From: a virus
Length of the DNA: 64,000 nt
IMG/VR virus record: IMGVR_UViG_3300036770_005682
Coordinates: 62,001-126,000 of that record
Strand: one strand, 5' to 3'
Part shown: positions 24,052-32,140 of the stretch, in pieces
Layout of the letters: the number at the start of each line of letters is the position of its first letter
Numbering within the stretch: the first letter of the stretch is position 1
Translations under genes and position numbers: made by a program
Notes under the pieces: generated by a model
The model's input: the letters and a program-made list of their open reading frames with translations, nothing else
What the model was told of the DNA's origin: nothing
Databases searched by the model: none

Positions 24052-24246
24052 ATGAACCGCCGAACCTTCCTCCGCAGTGCTGGCTCCATTGCAGCAATCT
24101 CCCCGGTTGTGCTGATGTCGAAGCTCGCTGATATTGGACGACAAAAACGTGAACCAATGCAGCCGATGAAAACAGGTCAAGTGCTAACTGCCTCGTACCT
24201 CAACGAAATCACAGACCGAATAAATGAATTAGAGCAGCGCCTGTGA
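24052..24246 (+). CDS. 64-residue protein with Tat-like signal
   Basis: Starts MNRRTFLRSAGSIAAISPVV, a good twin-arginine signal (RRTFLRS plus a hydrophobic stretch). The remaining 35 residues include GQVLTASYLNEITDRINEL, which resembles the GQTLTAAQMNTL opening of the fibre protein at 56978. So it may be a short exported or virion-associated peptide. The stop overlaps the next GTG. Confidence 0.6.
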   Translation: MNRRTFLRSAGSIAAISPVVLMSKLADIGRQKREPMQPMKTGQVLTASYLNEITDRINELEQRL

Positions 24247-25394
24247 CACGACAACGCCTATTTCTTGATATGACATGTGTCGATGCCGCGCGTGAGCGCA
24301 TGCGTCACGTATACGACACATTTGACACTGTGTGTGTACAGTTCTCAGGCGGGAAGGACAGTACTGCTGTTCTATATCTAGCTAAAGAGATTCACGAAGA
24401 ACGAGGCCTAGGACCAGTTAAAGTCATCTTCCGTGACGAAGAAATGGTCTCACCTGCAGTAATCAGGTTCATTGAAGAAGTCCGTGATTACGACTGGGTG
24501 GATATGGAGTGGTACTGCCTACCCACCGGACAAGAGGTATGGGTGCTTGGTCGGCGCGAATACTGTCTGCTGTGGTCCCCATACAGGGCTTCGCAGGGGC
24601 GATTGGTCAGAGAGATGCCGCCATACGCTATTCGTGCAGAGCACTTCGGGTTGAACCCCTCAGAAGTGCTGCCGCAGTCAATCGATTACTACACAATGCA
24701 GGGTAAAAAGGGGCGTGTTGCGTTCCTCACAGGGGTGCGGGCTAATGAATCAATGATTCGCTACCGCTCCTGTGTGCAAAAGCTGCATGAAAACTACATC
24801 GTCACCCCTTACCGCATGAAGAAAAATATCCCCCTGCGGTTTGCTAAAGTTATATATGACTGGACAACAGACGACGTGCTCAAATTCATTACTGAAGAGC
24901 ACGGTGCGACGTACTGTGAGTATTATGACCGCGCTGCGATTACAGGGTCTAATACAAGGGTTGGTATACCTCTCCATGCTGTGGCAATTCGAAGACTCAA
25001 TGATGTCTGCAATACGGAGCCAGAGTTCTATGACCGACTCTACGAATGCTTCCCCCACATCGACGCCCAAAGGCGACTCTGGGCAGACTACGACCTAGAC
25101 GCCCGCATCATGTCATACGCAATAGACGGTTGGAATGGTGTTCGCCGTTGCGTGGAGGAGAACATCGTCACTCCTGGATTGAAGAACCGAGCTATGGCGT
25201 TTTGTTCCGAGTTTCGCAAAAAGCACAACAAAGACCCACGCTCTTACCCTCTGCATTGGTTGGTGCGAAATCTTCTGATTAATGAATTCAGCGTCACTTC
25301 GGTAACACCAATTGGACCAGGCACACGTGCCTACACGATTCAATCACAAATCGATGAGTCGCTAGACAGGTTTGATGAGATTATTGATGGCTGA
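24243..25394 (+). CDS. PAPS-reductase-family PP-loop protein
   Basis: A 383-residue protein with the PP-loop SGGKDST at 35-41, LTGVRANESM and a long C-terminal region. It belongs to the PAPS reductase/DUF3440 type rather than assimilatory CysH, whose C-terminal catalytic Cys motif is not visible. These phage proteins are often paired with ParB-like proteins. An adenylation or nucleotide-modification role is inferred. GTG start overlaps the previous stop. Confidence 0.8.
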   Translation: MTRQRLFLDMTCVDAARERMRHVYDTFDTVCVQFSGGKDSTAVLYLAKEIHEERGLGPVKVIFRDEEMVSPAVIRFIEEVRDYDWVDMEWYCLPTGQEVWVLGRREYCLLWSPYRASQGRLVREMPPYAIRAEHFGLNPSEVLPQSIDYYTMQGKKGRVAFLTGVRANESMIRYRSCVQKLHENYIVTPYRMKKNIPLRFAKVIYDWTTDDVLKFITEEHGATYCEYYDRAAITGSNTRVGIPLHAVAIRRLNDVCNTEPEFYDRLYECFPHIDAQRRLWADYDLDARIMSYAIDGWNGVRRCVEENIVTPGLKNRAMAFCSEFRKKHNKDPRSYPLHWLVRNLLINEFSVTSVTPIGPGTRAYTIQSQIDESLDRFDEIIDG

Positions 25395-25802
25395 GGGCCC
25401 CAAAAACACCATCGCCTGAGACACGACCATCTCTCCTGTCTCTGTCTCCGCAACGATTAGCTCGACATCGGATACCGTCACGCCCAGTGCGGCTGCAAGC
25501 GAAGCCCGCATGCGACCCACTTCCTGCTCCTTGGTTGCTATTTCTGTAGCGAATACATCATGGATGTCGGCAGTGTCTACAAACACGGGTGAAGCGCTGG
25601 CTAGTGTCGCGAGTGTGTCTTCTGCCATCTTTGCTTTGACACAGCCTGTGCAGGCAATGTATTTAGTGCCTGAAACCCGCTTCCTGGTCTCGGTGTGGCC
25701 ACACTCCAGCCTGTGCAGGTACTCAACATGCCCCCAGTGGCCAGTTTTGATTATTTCAAGTACCGCCCTTTGTGGGGCACTCTTCTTGTTAATCTTCATC
25801 AT
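25362..25802 (-). CDS. Hypothetical protein with zinc-ribbon-like N-terminus
   Basis: A 146-residue protein. HRLECGHTETRKRVSG followed by ACTGC suggests a zinc ribbon at residues 30-60; the rest is Ala-rich helical. The start could be ATG 25802 or TTG 25808. Its end overlaps the convergent PP-loop gene by 33 bases. Confidence 0.65.
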   Translation of the reverse strand: MMKINKKSAPQRAVLEIIKTGHWGHVEYLHRLECGHTETRKRVSGTKYIACTGCVKAKMAEDTLATLASASPVFVDTADIHDVFATEIATKEQEVGRMRASLAAALGVTVSDVELIVAETETGEMVVSQAMVFLGPSAINNLIKPV

Positions 25803-25968
25803 CTTCAAACATATCAGCGATGAGCTTGGTGAATTCGTGGAATTCTGGGGTTAGCTTGAACAACGGTTCACCGTCGAAGCCTTCACCGATGAATTCAACC
25901 AGCCCGTTCTCGAGCATGAAAAATAACTGCCACTCGAGTTCCCACTCGTCGTCAGTCATCCACTCCAT
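25789..25968 (-). CDS. Small acidic protein
   Basis: A 59-residue protein, MEWMTDDEWELEWQLF then helical, ending MFEDDEDE-like acid. It overlaps its downstream neighbour by 14 bases and the helicase gene by 17, the tight packing expected in an operon. Confidence 0.6.
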   Translation of the reverse strand: MEWMTDDEWELEWQLFFMLENGLVEFIGEGFDGEPLFKLTPEFHEFTKLIADMFEDDED

Positions 25969-27934
25969 TTAATTTGCTCCGGCGTAAGCCTTCTGCAAAG
26001 TAGTCAAGAACAAGCTGCTGGTTTCCATCACTAAATTCTACATCGCTATTCGTATGAATAGCTTCTAGGTCGTTACCTTCTGTGGCTTGATTGACAACAT
26101 CGCGCTTCGACTCGATGAGACCATAAATCTTTTCATCGATTGTCCCTTCAGCGAGAATGTACGTAGCCATGACGGAGCCCTTCTGTCCAATGCGATGGCA
26201 ACGACTATAAGTTTGGTCGACATCGGCGGGCGTCCATGGAAGCTCAACAAACACGACATCCTGTGCTGCAGTTAGTGTGTGACCCGTCTTTGCTGCCTGG
26301 ATGGAGAGAACCATCACGGGAGCGTCGTCTATCGGCATCGTCTGGAAAAGGCGCTTGTTCTCTTCGACGTCCTCTACCCTCATGCCGCCTTGAATCTTTA
26401 GGCCCCCGTACTTCTTTGCAATGAGGTCAACTATTTCTCGGTGGTGAGCCGCAACAACAACCTTGTCTCCGGCTGTCAGTTTTCCGTCAATCCACTCATT
26501 CACCGCATCCATCTTTGCCTTGGCAGCAAGACGGCGAAGCACGGATATTCGGACTAGGTGTTCATTGGATTCAGCTTTGATGCGGGCCTGCACGGCTGCA
26601 GAGTATGGAGACTTGCCGAGTTCCTTGGCTAGCTCTTTGGCGCGATTTGCCATGTACTCGATGATGTCGTCTTCAGCCTTGGTGTATTCAGCCATGGCTG
26701 TGGGGTTGGGTGCAACAACTATCTTCGAATGCCGTACGGGTGGCAGCTCTTCGAGTACATCTGCTTTGATGCGGCGGATATAACACTGGCTGCGCAGCAT
26801 GTCATTCAGTTCGTCAAGATGTGATGCACCGTCGATATGCCACTGCCCGAACCTGTCGCGGAATGCTCCGCAGTACCGCCGGTAGAACCCCCACAGGCCG
26901 CCAAACTTGTTTAGGTTCCCCAGGATGTCCAGCTGGCTGGCATACTCGGCTGGCCGGTTGGTTATTGGTGTACCAGTGAGACACAGAACAATTCCCTCTT
27001 TGGGGGCGGAACGAGCCATCTTGACGGCAGCCTTGGTCCGCTTTGCCGTAGGCGTCTTTGCGTAGTGCGACTCATCGTAAACATACGACCGATGACCCTT
27101 TAATTCATTCTGCCAGTGGTCAATGTTGCTATACCCAACAACAAGGACATCATAAGTCCCAGCTTCAGGGAAGTCTTTGCGGTTAGTGACCGTTGCGACA
27201 CGTCGTAGTGGCAGCCACTTTTCGTATTCCTTTGCCCAGTTGAGAACGAGGGTTGGAGGACAAACGACTACAGCCGGGTAGGAGTCATGGACGTACTCGA
27301 GAGTTGCTATGGCTTGCATTGTTTTGCCTAGGCCCATGTCATCGGCAATGAAGCAGCGGCGCGCATTGGCCGCATATTTGACCCCGGCACGCTGGTAGGG
27401 GAGAAGTTCGCCCTGGAGATTCGGTATCCGTATCTCCGCATCTCGTGCCCTGGATGCTGCGATGGTCTCGTTCTTGCTCTTCTCCATAGCGGAGGCAATA
27501 ACCCTGACCCGCTCGGCTATCGGTTCATCGAACTTGTCGGCCCAGGCTATGGCGTCATGAATAACCGCCAGTGGGACTCGCCATGCCTTTGTTGGTGGGT
27601 GCCATGTAACGGATGGCAACGACTTGACAGAACGCACTTTTACTGGGTCATACAAAAAACTGAGATACACCCAGTCTTCGTCAACGTAGACACCGGCGGC
27701 TTTGTTGGTCGACTCTGGCAGATTGAACTTGAGTACCTCATTGTCAACTTTGAACCGGTTACGCTCGGCAAACTCACGGGCTTCGTGCAGGCTAGTCATG
27801 GGTATGCGCCACACCCTGGCTACCTTGTCCCACTTTGACCCCGGTATCGCCTTGACTTGAGATACTTGCTCAGCGTTGTATGGGAAAGATGCGGCAAGGT
27901 GGTCATCCCAAATAAATAGCGTACTATCATCCAT
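25952..27934 (-). CDS. SNF2-family DNA helicase (SMARCAL1/HepA-like)
   Basis: A 660-residue protein. The first 170 residues hold two similar modules (ASFPYNAEQVSQVKAIPGSK and LSFLYDPVKVRSVKSLPS) resembling HARP-type repeats. Then a SF2 core: DDMGLGKT, VYDESHYAK (DESH box), LTGTPITNRP, and the C-terminal motif VDQTYSRCHRIGQ. It uses ATP to move on or anneal DNA, probably in replication or recombination. Confidence 0.92.
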   Translation of the reverse strand: MDDSTLFIWDDHLAASFPYNAEQVSQVKAIPGSKWDKVARVWRIPMTSLHEAREFAERNRFKVDNEVLKFNLPESTNKAAGVYVDEDWVYLSFLYDPVKVRSVKSLPSVTWHPPTKAWRVPLAVIHDAIAWADKFDEPIAERVRVIASAMEKSKNETIAASRARDAEIRIPNLQGELLPYQRAGVKYAANARRCFIADDMGLGKTMQAIATLEYVHDSYPAVVVCPPTLVLNWAKEYEKWLPLRRVATVTNRKDFPEAGTYDVLVVGYSNIDHWQNELKGHRSYVYDESHYAKTPTAKRTKAAVKMARSAPKEGIVLCLTGTPITNRPAEYASQLDILGNLNKFGGLWGFYRRYCGAFRDRFGQWHIDGASHLDELNDMLRSQCYIRRIKADVLEELPPVRHSKIVVAPNPTAMAEYTKAEDDIIEYMANRAKELAKELGKSPYSAAVQARIKAESNEHLVRISVLRRLAAKAKMDAVNEWIDGKLTAGDKVVVAAHHREIVDLIAKKYGGLKIQGGMRVEDVEENKRLFQTMPIDDAPVMVLSIQAAKTGHTLTAAQDVVFVELPWTPADVDQTYSRCHRIGQKGSVMATYILAEGTIDEKIYGLIESKRDVVNQATEGNDLEAIHTNSDVEFSDGNQQLVLDYFAEGLRRSKLNGVDD

Positions 27935-27969
27935 GAACAGAAGTCTAATGCGTTAAGGATTGGAAGACA

Positions 27970-28284
27970 ATGCCGGAAGAAGTATTTTACGACCCAGAAG
28001 ACGTGTCTCGTTCGTGGACCGAATTGAACATCGGCACACCCGGTATACGCACTACTCCACCGTTGCTCGAGTACTTGGAGCTGCTCGAGTCAGTCCGGTG
28101 GATGCTGCCGCGCGTAATGGCCTACTACTCCGAGCAGGACTGGTGTGCTGGTTGGCTTGTAGACCTCGAAAAGATACTTCCCGACCGCTACCCACAAATA
28201 GGCGTAGCAGCTAAGCATCTTGGGTCAATCTGTACATACTGGGACGGCAGCGAAGGCAGTCCTGGTGAATGGGGAGAGTTTTAG
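27970..28284 (+). CDS. Hypothetical acidic protein
   Basis: A 104-residue protein with a helical centre (EYLELLESVRWMLPRVMAYY) and DWCAGWLVDLEKILPDRYP. No domain recognised. It is a single plus-strand gene between two minus-strand genes and ends overlapping the convergent one. Confidence 0.6.
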   Translation: MPEEVFYDPEDVSRSWTELNIGTPGIRTTPPLLEYLELLESVRWMLPRVMAYYSEQDWCAGWLVDLEKILPDRYPQIGVAAKHLGSICTYWDGSEGSPGEWGEF

Positions 28285-28622
28285 TCTTCTCCCCGCAACG
28301 AACGTCGGTTAGCGTTGCGCTTTGACACCCTGATGTAGCCGTCAAGTCCCTTGGCTGTTATTGAATACTGGCCATTCGGAAGTTTCTGGATGAAACCCAT
28401 CGTGGCGAGCTTCTTTATTGCATTGGTGAACATTTCCTTCTTGGGTGGAGAGGTAACTCGAAATGAGCAGTAGTCCTCATAACTGAAAATCCCACTCGGT
28501 CGTATCTTCCGCACAAAGAACGCGTATCCGAGAACCCTCTCAGCCCAAGAGTTGCGATTGAGAACCTTGAATGGGATTCCATAGTCTGGGTAACGCTGGT
28601 CCCACGGGATTTGCTTAGACAT
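28281..28622 (-). CDS. Winged-helix-like protein
   Basis: A 113-residue basic protein. AIKKLATMGFIQKLPNGQYSITAKGLDGYIRV has the recognition-helix and wing pattern of a winged-helix domain. A DNA-binding regulator is plausible. The basic tail RVSKRNANRRSLRGED supports nucleic-acid contact. Confidence 0.6.
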   Translation of the reverse strand: MSKQIPWDQRYPDYGIPFKVLNRNSWAERVLGYAFFVRKIRPSGIFSYEDYCSFRVTSPPKKEMFTNAIKKLATMGFIQKLPNGQYSITAKGLDGYIRVSKRNANRRSLRGED

Positions 28623-28730
28623 ACTGGCAGTCTACGGCCGCCACCACAAAATCAAACATACGGGGCTTTTAAGAACCCCGTTATTAAAAGCCGGGGCTGC
28701 GAAGCAGTTGTGAAGCGAGGTGTTCTGGGG

Positions 28731-28765
28731 CAAAACAAAAGGGGCGCACCAGAAGGTACGCCCCC
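28731..28765 (-). terminator. Minus-strand terminator of the lipoprotein-like unit
   Basis: GGGGCGCACC-AGAA-GGTACGCCCC with TTTTGTTTTG following on the minus strand. Confidence 0.8.
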
Positions 28766-28778
28766 AAAGTTCAGGCTT

Positions 28779-28832
28779 TTATGATGTCGCCATCAAAGCG
28801 ACTAACGCCAAAGTGACAACTACGGCAACCAT
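28779..28832 (-). CDS. 17-residue hydrophobic micropeptide
   Basis: MVAVVVTLALVALMATS. The ATG lies 1 base after the stop of the gene at 28834 and just after GGGGGG, so re-initiation is likely. Almost entirely hydrophobic, long enough for one membrane pass. Confidence 0.5.
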   Translation of the reverse strand: MVAVVVTLALVALMATS

Positions 28833-28833
28833 C

Positions 28834-29028
28834 TCACCCCCCTATCTCGGCTGTTGGGTCAAAGTACGGGTCGGGTACTGTCGTATCCCACGGACACGGG
28901 TAGTGAAAGTACTCGCAGTCGGGTACATCGCTCACGCCGAACTCCATTTTGGAACAAGCGAACGCTCCAAGACAGAGGCAGATGAACAACAAACCCCACC
29001 GCACGCACGAGCGTACGAAGTAGTACAT
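28834..29028 (-). CDS. Small secreted or lipoprotein-like protein
   Basis: A 64-residue protein with an N-terminal signal (WGLLFICLCLGAFAC) whose Cys could be lipidated, although the -2 residue is unusual for a lipobox. The mature part is acidic and aromatic (DCEYFHYPCPWDTT). It has a textbook promoter (29061-29089), AAAGGACTGTT before the ATG and its own terminator, which supports a real gene. Confidence 0.65.
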   Translation of the reverse strand: MYYFVRSCVRWGLLFICLCLGAFACSKMEFGVSDVPDCEYFHYPCPWDTTVPDPYFDPTAEIGG

Positions 29029-29060
29029 AACAGTCCTTTCTTAGGACTCCGCCCATCTGA

Positions 29061-29089
29061 AATGTACAGGTGACAAGAGCAAATGTCAA
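29061..29089 (-). promoter_or_regulatory. Promoter of the lipoprotein-like unit
   Basis: TTGACA, 17-nt spacer, TACATT on the minus strand. Confidence 0.75.
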
Positions 29090-29444
29090 GGTTTTCGCCT
29101 GTGTTCTCCGTCACACGGCTCAAAGTCACCGAAAGCCGTCGGGCGACCTGCCGGAAGAACTCCAACTGACCGGCGATGCTGGCTCAACAGTCCCGTATAG
29201 CTCTTAGAGCTCTACGGGGCTAACGCGGCGGGAAGAAGGTTTCCTGCGGGAAGTTCCGCAACCTAACACGAAAAACTCAAAAGTCAAGTTTTTGGAACCT
29301 TGAAAATAAAGGATTTCAAGTTTTGGGTTTTTGAAAATAAAAAACAAGAAACTGAAAACTCGGTTTTGCCGTCGGCACGAGTGCCATCTGAGTCCCCGTG
29401 CGGCTGACCTCGGCAGCCCCGCCGCCAGCATCTCAAAAAGATTT
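29090..29444. other. Non-coding stretch before the first boundary repeat
   Basis: No gene supported. It holds a hairpin CCCGTATAGCTC/GAGCTCTACGGG (29192-29219, one mismatch), a CGGGGCT word inside it and a long A/T-rich tract with repeated AAGTTTTG-like words. Confidence 0.6.
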
Positions 29445-29459
29445 GACGGTGGCGGAAGA
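29445..29459 (+). repeat. Cassette-boundary repeat 1
   Basis: GACGGTGGCGGAAGA, preceded by TTT. First of 16 copies. It separates the lipoprotein-like unit from the minus-strand unit 29646-29965. Confidence 0.75.
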
Positions 29460-29599
29460 GCGGGTTCGGGTCAGGGTTTTGTGCCAAACCTAGACGCTCA
29501 GAACGGCTCAGGCTGAAACGGGGTCACCGATACCGCAGAAGAGGACGAACTCCCGTGAGAGGGCGTGTGAGGGGGCTATCCGAGGCGTTTAGGGGCATG

Positions 29600-29632
29600 G
29601 CAAAGCCGACCCACCCAACTGGCAGGTCGGCT
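29600..29632 (-). terminator. Minus-strand terminator
   Basis: AGCCGACC/GGTCGGCT stem; ends the unit that starts at 29965. Confidence 0.6.
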
Positions 29633-29645
29633 CAACCGATAACTA

Positions 29646-29696
29646 CTAGACGAAGAACAGCGCAGTCAAGGCGATGACTACAACGATGGCGGTCAT
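29646..29696 (-). CDS. 16-residue hydrophobic micropeptide
   Basis: MTAIVVVIALTALFFV. Its ATG overlaps the stop of the upstream gene (ATGA), the classic coupling arrangement, and it ends just before the terminator. Confidence 0.55.
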   Translation of the reverse strand: MTAIVVVIALTALFFV

Positions 29697-29965
29697 GCTT
29701 GGGGAATACCCAAAGCGGCGAGCGTTGGGTGCGTTGAGTGTGTTTCTCCCTGTGCGTCTACCCACACAACAACATCACGACGAGGTGGTTCTTGCCCGCA
29801 TGGGTAAAAGGCTGCCTTGTGCCAACCCTTAGAGCCACAGTTGTCGCAGTAGCGTTCCCAGTCTTGCGGGTCGTCCCACCACGCATGAGTTGCGTAGTTC
29901 GCATCTGCTTCTTCTTGTGTCCCAGCGAAAGGGACTGGTTCGTTTATGAGTTGGATTACCTTCAT
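29693..29965 (-). CDS. Small zinc-ribbon-like protein
   Basis: A 90-residue protein starting MKVIQLINEPVPFAG, with YCDNCGSKGWHKAAFYPCG as a likely zinc site and a WVDAQGETHSTHP C-terminal strand. TACACT lies 7 nt before the ATG with TTGACT 17 nt further, so the mRNA is leaderless. Function unknown. Confidence 0.7.
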   Translation of the reverse strand: MKVIQLINEPVPFAGTQEEADANYATHAWWDDPQDWERYCDNCGSKGWHKAAFYPCGQEPPRRDVVVWVDAQGETHSTHPTLAALGIPQA

Positions 29966-29972
29966 GTTGTGA

Positions 29973-30001
29973 AGTGTACCTAGCACATCGCAGAAAGTCA
30001 A
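29973..30001 (-). promoter_or_regulatory. Leaderless promoter of 29965
   Basis: TTGACT, 17 nt, TACACT; 7 nt to the ATG. Confidence 0.8.
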
Positions 30002-30327
30002 GCGATGTCGGAAGAAACTTTCGAGACCTTCCTGGACGCCTGGCTGATGAACCCGATAGTCCCGTATCCCCAAGATGGGTATACGGGGCTGATGGCACGG
30101 GAAGGAAAACTTCCGGAGTTGACTTTTCACGGGCGGCTTGTTAGGTTATGCGTTTTGGTGTTTTGAGGTTTTTCACCACTTTTAGTGGTTTTTGAGCAAA
30201 GTTCGCCACGGAAAGTGGCGATTCCGAGAAAAACAACAAAACAACAACGAAGTTCTCGCCCGCCGAACGTGCGCTGAGCCGACATCAACTGGGTCGTCTG
30301 CGGGGCTGATGACCCAGTCACATTTAC
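30002..30327. other. Non-coding stretch with hairpins
   Basis: No gene seen. It contains CCCGTAT...ATACGGG around 30060-30085, ACCACTTTTAGTGGTTTTT (a terminator-like hairpin) and CGCCACGGAAAGTGGCG. The last two recur in diverged form near 30898-30950. Confidence 0.6.
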
Positions 30328-30342
30328 GACGGTGGCGGAAGA
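30328..30342 (+). repeat. Cassette-boundary repeat 2
   Basis: GACGGTGGCGGAAGA, 28 nt after a CGGGGCT word. The minus-strand unit 30387-30637 follows. Confidence 0.75.
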
Positions 30343-30345
30343 CGG

Positions 30346-30381
30346 GCAACAAGAAAGCCCGCCCCCTTTCGGAGACGGGCT
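30346..30381 (-). terminator. Minus-strand terminator
   Basis: AGCCCG/CGGGCT stem with CTTTCTTGTT on the minus strand. Confidence 0.65.
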
Positions 30382-30386
30382 CTTGG

Positions 30387-30437
30387 TCAAACTGCCAGCA
30401 GAAGAACAACTGCCAGCGTAATCACTAACGCTGTCAC
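30387..30437 (-). CDS. 16-residue hydrophobic micropeptide
   Basis: MTALVITLAVVLLLAV from a GTG 2 bases after the upstream stop (TAAgaGTG). Closely similar in pattern to the peptides at 29646 and 28779. Confidence 0.5.
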   Translation of the reverse strand: MTALVITLAVVLLLAV

Positions 30438-30439
30438 TC

Positions 30440-30637
30440 TTAGTTTGTGTCCCCCTCTTCGGGGGAAACGATGTAATCAACATCGCCCCAAACTATTTCG
30501 TGCTCTCGCACTGCTTTTACTTTTCCCAATTCGTTGGTGATGAGGTCAAGGTATGCCTCCACCTTCGCTTCTGCTTCACTTTCTGACTTTGCGTCAAAAG
30601 TGTGAACCATCAGCGTGATGTTCGCTATGTATTTCAC
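30440..30637 (-). CDS. Small protein, leaderless GTG start
   Basis: A 65-residue protein starting MKYIANITLMVHTFDAKS with a helical AEAEAKVEAYLDLI-type section and an acidic tail. GTG 30637 is chosen because the -10 element TACATT ends 6 nt before it; longer frames would contain the promoter. Confidence 0.6.
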   Translation of the reverse strand: MKYIANITLMVHTFDAKSESEAEAKVEAYLDLITNELGKVKAVREHEIVWGDVDYIVSPEEGDTN

Positions 30638-30643
30638 AGGTGG

Positions 30644-30672
30644 AATGTACACCCTGTACAACACAACGTCAA
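30644..30672 (-). promoter_or_regulatory. Leaderless promoter of 30637
   Basis: TTGACG, 17 nt, TACATT on the minus strand. Confidence 0.75.
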
Positions 30673-31053
30673 TGTGTTCTGCGTCACACCTACGTCCAGC
30701 CGATGACCTGTCGTTGCTGTGAGATGTCAGCCGCCGCAGCGATGACCAGCATCTCGTGGGCTGAGCCCCAGGTGGGCAAAAGCCCCGATGGGGTAATACC
30801 CCAGCACGGGGCTGCCAGGCGCAACCGGCCGGAAGGCCTCGATGGCCGGCCCTCCCCGAGTTATTCGAATAAGTTTTGGTCTTTGTCGAGCAAAAACGAC
30901 CACTTTTTGTGGTTTTTGGATAAATCCGACCACGGAAAGTGGTTTTTCCTAAAACTAAAACGGAAAAGTCGAGCTCAGCTCCTCGAGCTCACGTAGCTTC
31001 GCCAGCTATGCGGGGTTGTGGGGCGGGGCTCACAACCCCGACGCATCTACTTT
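30673..31053. other. Non-coding stretch with hairpins
   Basis: No gene seen. It includes a second version of the ACCAC...GTGG and CCACGGAAAGTGG hairpins (30898-30950), a GAGCTC-rich palindromic part and a strong hairpin CGGGGTTGTG/CACAACCCCG (about 31012-31041) enclosing CGGGGCT. Confidence 0.6.
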
Positions 31054-31068
31054 GACGGTGGCGGAAGA
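31054..31068 (+). repeat. Cassette-boundary repeat 3
   Basis: GACGGTGGCGGAAGA preceded by TTT, just after the CGGGGTTGTG hairpin. Boundary to the minus-strand unit 31156-31518. Confidence 0.75.
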
Positions 31069-31095
31069 CGGCTAGCGCACCTGAGCCGAGACAGC

Positions 31096-31135
31096 AACAA
31101 GCCCGCCGTGCGGGGGGAAGGGGCACGGCGGGCTT
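31096..31135 (-). terminator. Minus-strand terminator
   Basis: GCCCGCCGTGC/GCACGGCGGGC, 11-bp stem with TTGTTGCTG after it on the minus strand. Confidence 0.8.
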
Positions 31136-31155
31136 GTGCGATTGGTGAGAATGGA

Positions 31156-31518
31156 CTACTTCCAGCAGGCAGCGGAATAGACGACTTCGCTCAGGTTGTC
31201 GCAATAGACATCAAGCACTTCGTGCTCAACGACTAGCGTACCTTTCGCTTCGCCACGGTTCACGAGTCGGACACGGCGCACTTCGTACAGGTCTAGGTAG
31301 TTGAGTACCACCTCAACCGCACGACTCTCTCCGCACAGCATTAGCAAGCCAATGGTCACGCCATCGCTAGCGTTCACCTTTGCCCACTTTCCACCGCACA
31401 CAGCGAGAAAGGTCATCTTGCCCATTTGGGCTATGACCTCTTGCGGGTCGCAGTCACGACCTGAACGGTCAAGGTTGCGCAAGGCAATCAGAGACAGGTC
31501 GGTTTTCGTTGCTTTCAT
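31156..31518 (-). CDS. Hypothetical protein
   Basis: A 120-residue protein starting MKATKTDLSLIALRNLDRSG; AAAGGGGGTGAAGAA precedes the ATG. Cys at GRDCDP, AVCGG, MLCGE and VYCDN. Beta-rich C-terminal half (VRRVRLVNRGEAKGTLVVEH). Single-gene unit with its own promoter and terminator. Family unknown. Confidence 0.7.
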   Translation of the reverse strand: MKATKTDLSLIALRNLDRSGRDCDPQEVIAQMGKMTFLAVCGGKWAKVNASDGVTIGLLMLCGESRAVEVVLNYLDLYEVRRVRLVNRGEAKGTLVVEHEVLDVYCDNLSEVVYSAACWK

Positions 31519-31541
31519 TTCTTCACCCCCTTTCACCTTGC

Positions 31542-31570
31542 AGGGTACAAGTCGCAAGTGGGTAAGTCAA
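31542..31570 (-). promoter_or_regulatory. Promoter of 31518
   Basis: TTGACT, 17 nt, TACCCT on the minus strand. Confidence 0.75.
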
Positions 31571-31598
31571 TAGGACAAGTGTCACACTCGCCAGCCAG

Positions 31599-31646
31599 CC
31601 CGCCCGCACGCCCGCCCGCACGCCCGCCCGCACGCCCGTACGCACG
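31599..31646. repeat. 12-bp tandem repeat CCCGCCCGCACG
   Basis: About four head-to-tail units, the last diverged to CCCGTACGCACG. It sits between the promoter of 31518 and boundary repeat 4. Confidence 0.8.
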
Positions 31647-31701
31647 CGCGCGTAAGAGTCCCGGACGGGATTTATTCCCGACGGGGCTCCCGCACGGGAT
31701 T

Positions 31702-31716
31702 GACGGTGGTGGAAGA
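31702..31716 (+). repeat. Cassette-boundary repeat 4
   Basis: GACGGTGGTGGAAGA (C to T variant), 14 nt after CGGGGCTCCC. Confidence 0.75.
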
Positions 31717-31730
31717 GTTCCGATGCGGGC

Positions 31731-31766
31731 ACAAACAAAATGCCCGCCCCCTTGCGGAGACGGGCA
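31731..31766 (-). terminator. Minus-strand terminator
   Basis: TGCCCG/CGGGCA hairpin with ATTTTGTTTGT on the minus strand. Confidence 0.65.
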
Positions 31767-31783
31767 GTTCGTTGGAGTTTCAG

Positions 31784-32140
31784 TTAGCGGTCTGGATTCG
31801 GCGTTGCCTTCACCGTAAAAGTTCCGCTTGCATCGTGGTGGGCGAGGTGGCAAGTGAGCACTTTCGTTTCAGGGTCAAGCGAGTAACGCAATGACCATTC
31901 CGAACGGACAGTGATACTTTCCAACAACTTCATCGGAGTATCGGCGTGGAAAATGCCGTCTATCGTGCGTGCCCACAAAGGGAATCCTTCAATGCGCCAC
32001 CAAGTGTCGCCTTCGTGAAGTTCCTTGTTGTGTTCAAGCATGACTTCGGCAGTCATGGCAAACAAGTCTGTCGCCATGTCCCACTCCCACTCTTCGGAAG
32101 TGTTGCTTACCTCTTCCCACTCCAAGTCGGAGTCAAGCAT
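31784..32140 (-). CDS. Hypothetical acidic protein
   Basis: A 118-residue protein starting MLDSDLEWEEVSNTSEEW; AAAGGGGGGAG precedes the ATG. Acidic helical first half, then strands with DTWWRIEGFPLWAR and KVLTCHLAHHD. No family recognised. Own promoter and terminator. Confidence 0.7.
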   Translation of the reverse strand: MLDSDLEWEEVSNTSEEWEWDMATDLFAMTAEVMLEHNKELHEGDTWWRIEGFPLWARTIDGIFHADTPMKLLESITVRSEWSLRYSLDPETKVLTCHLAHHDASGTFTVKATPNPDR

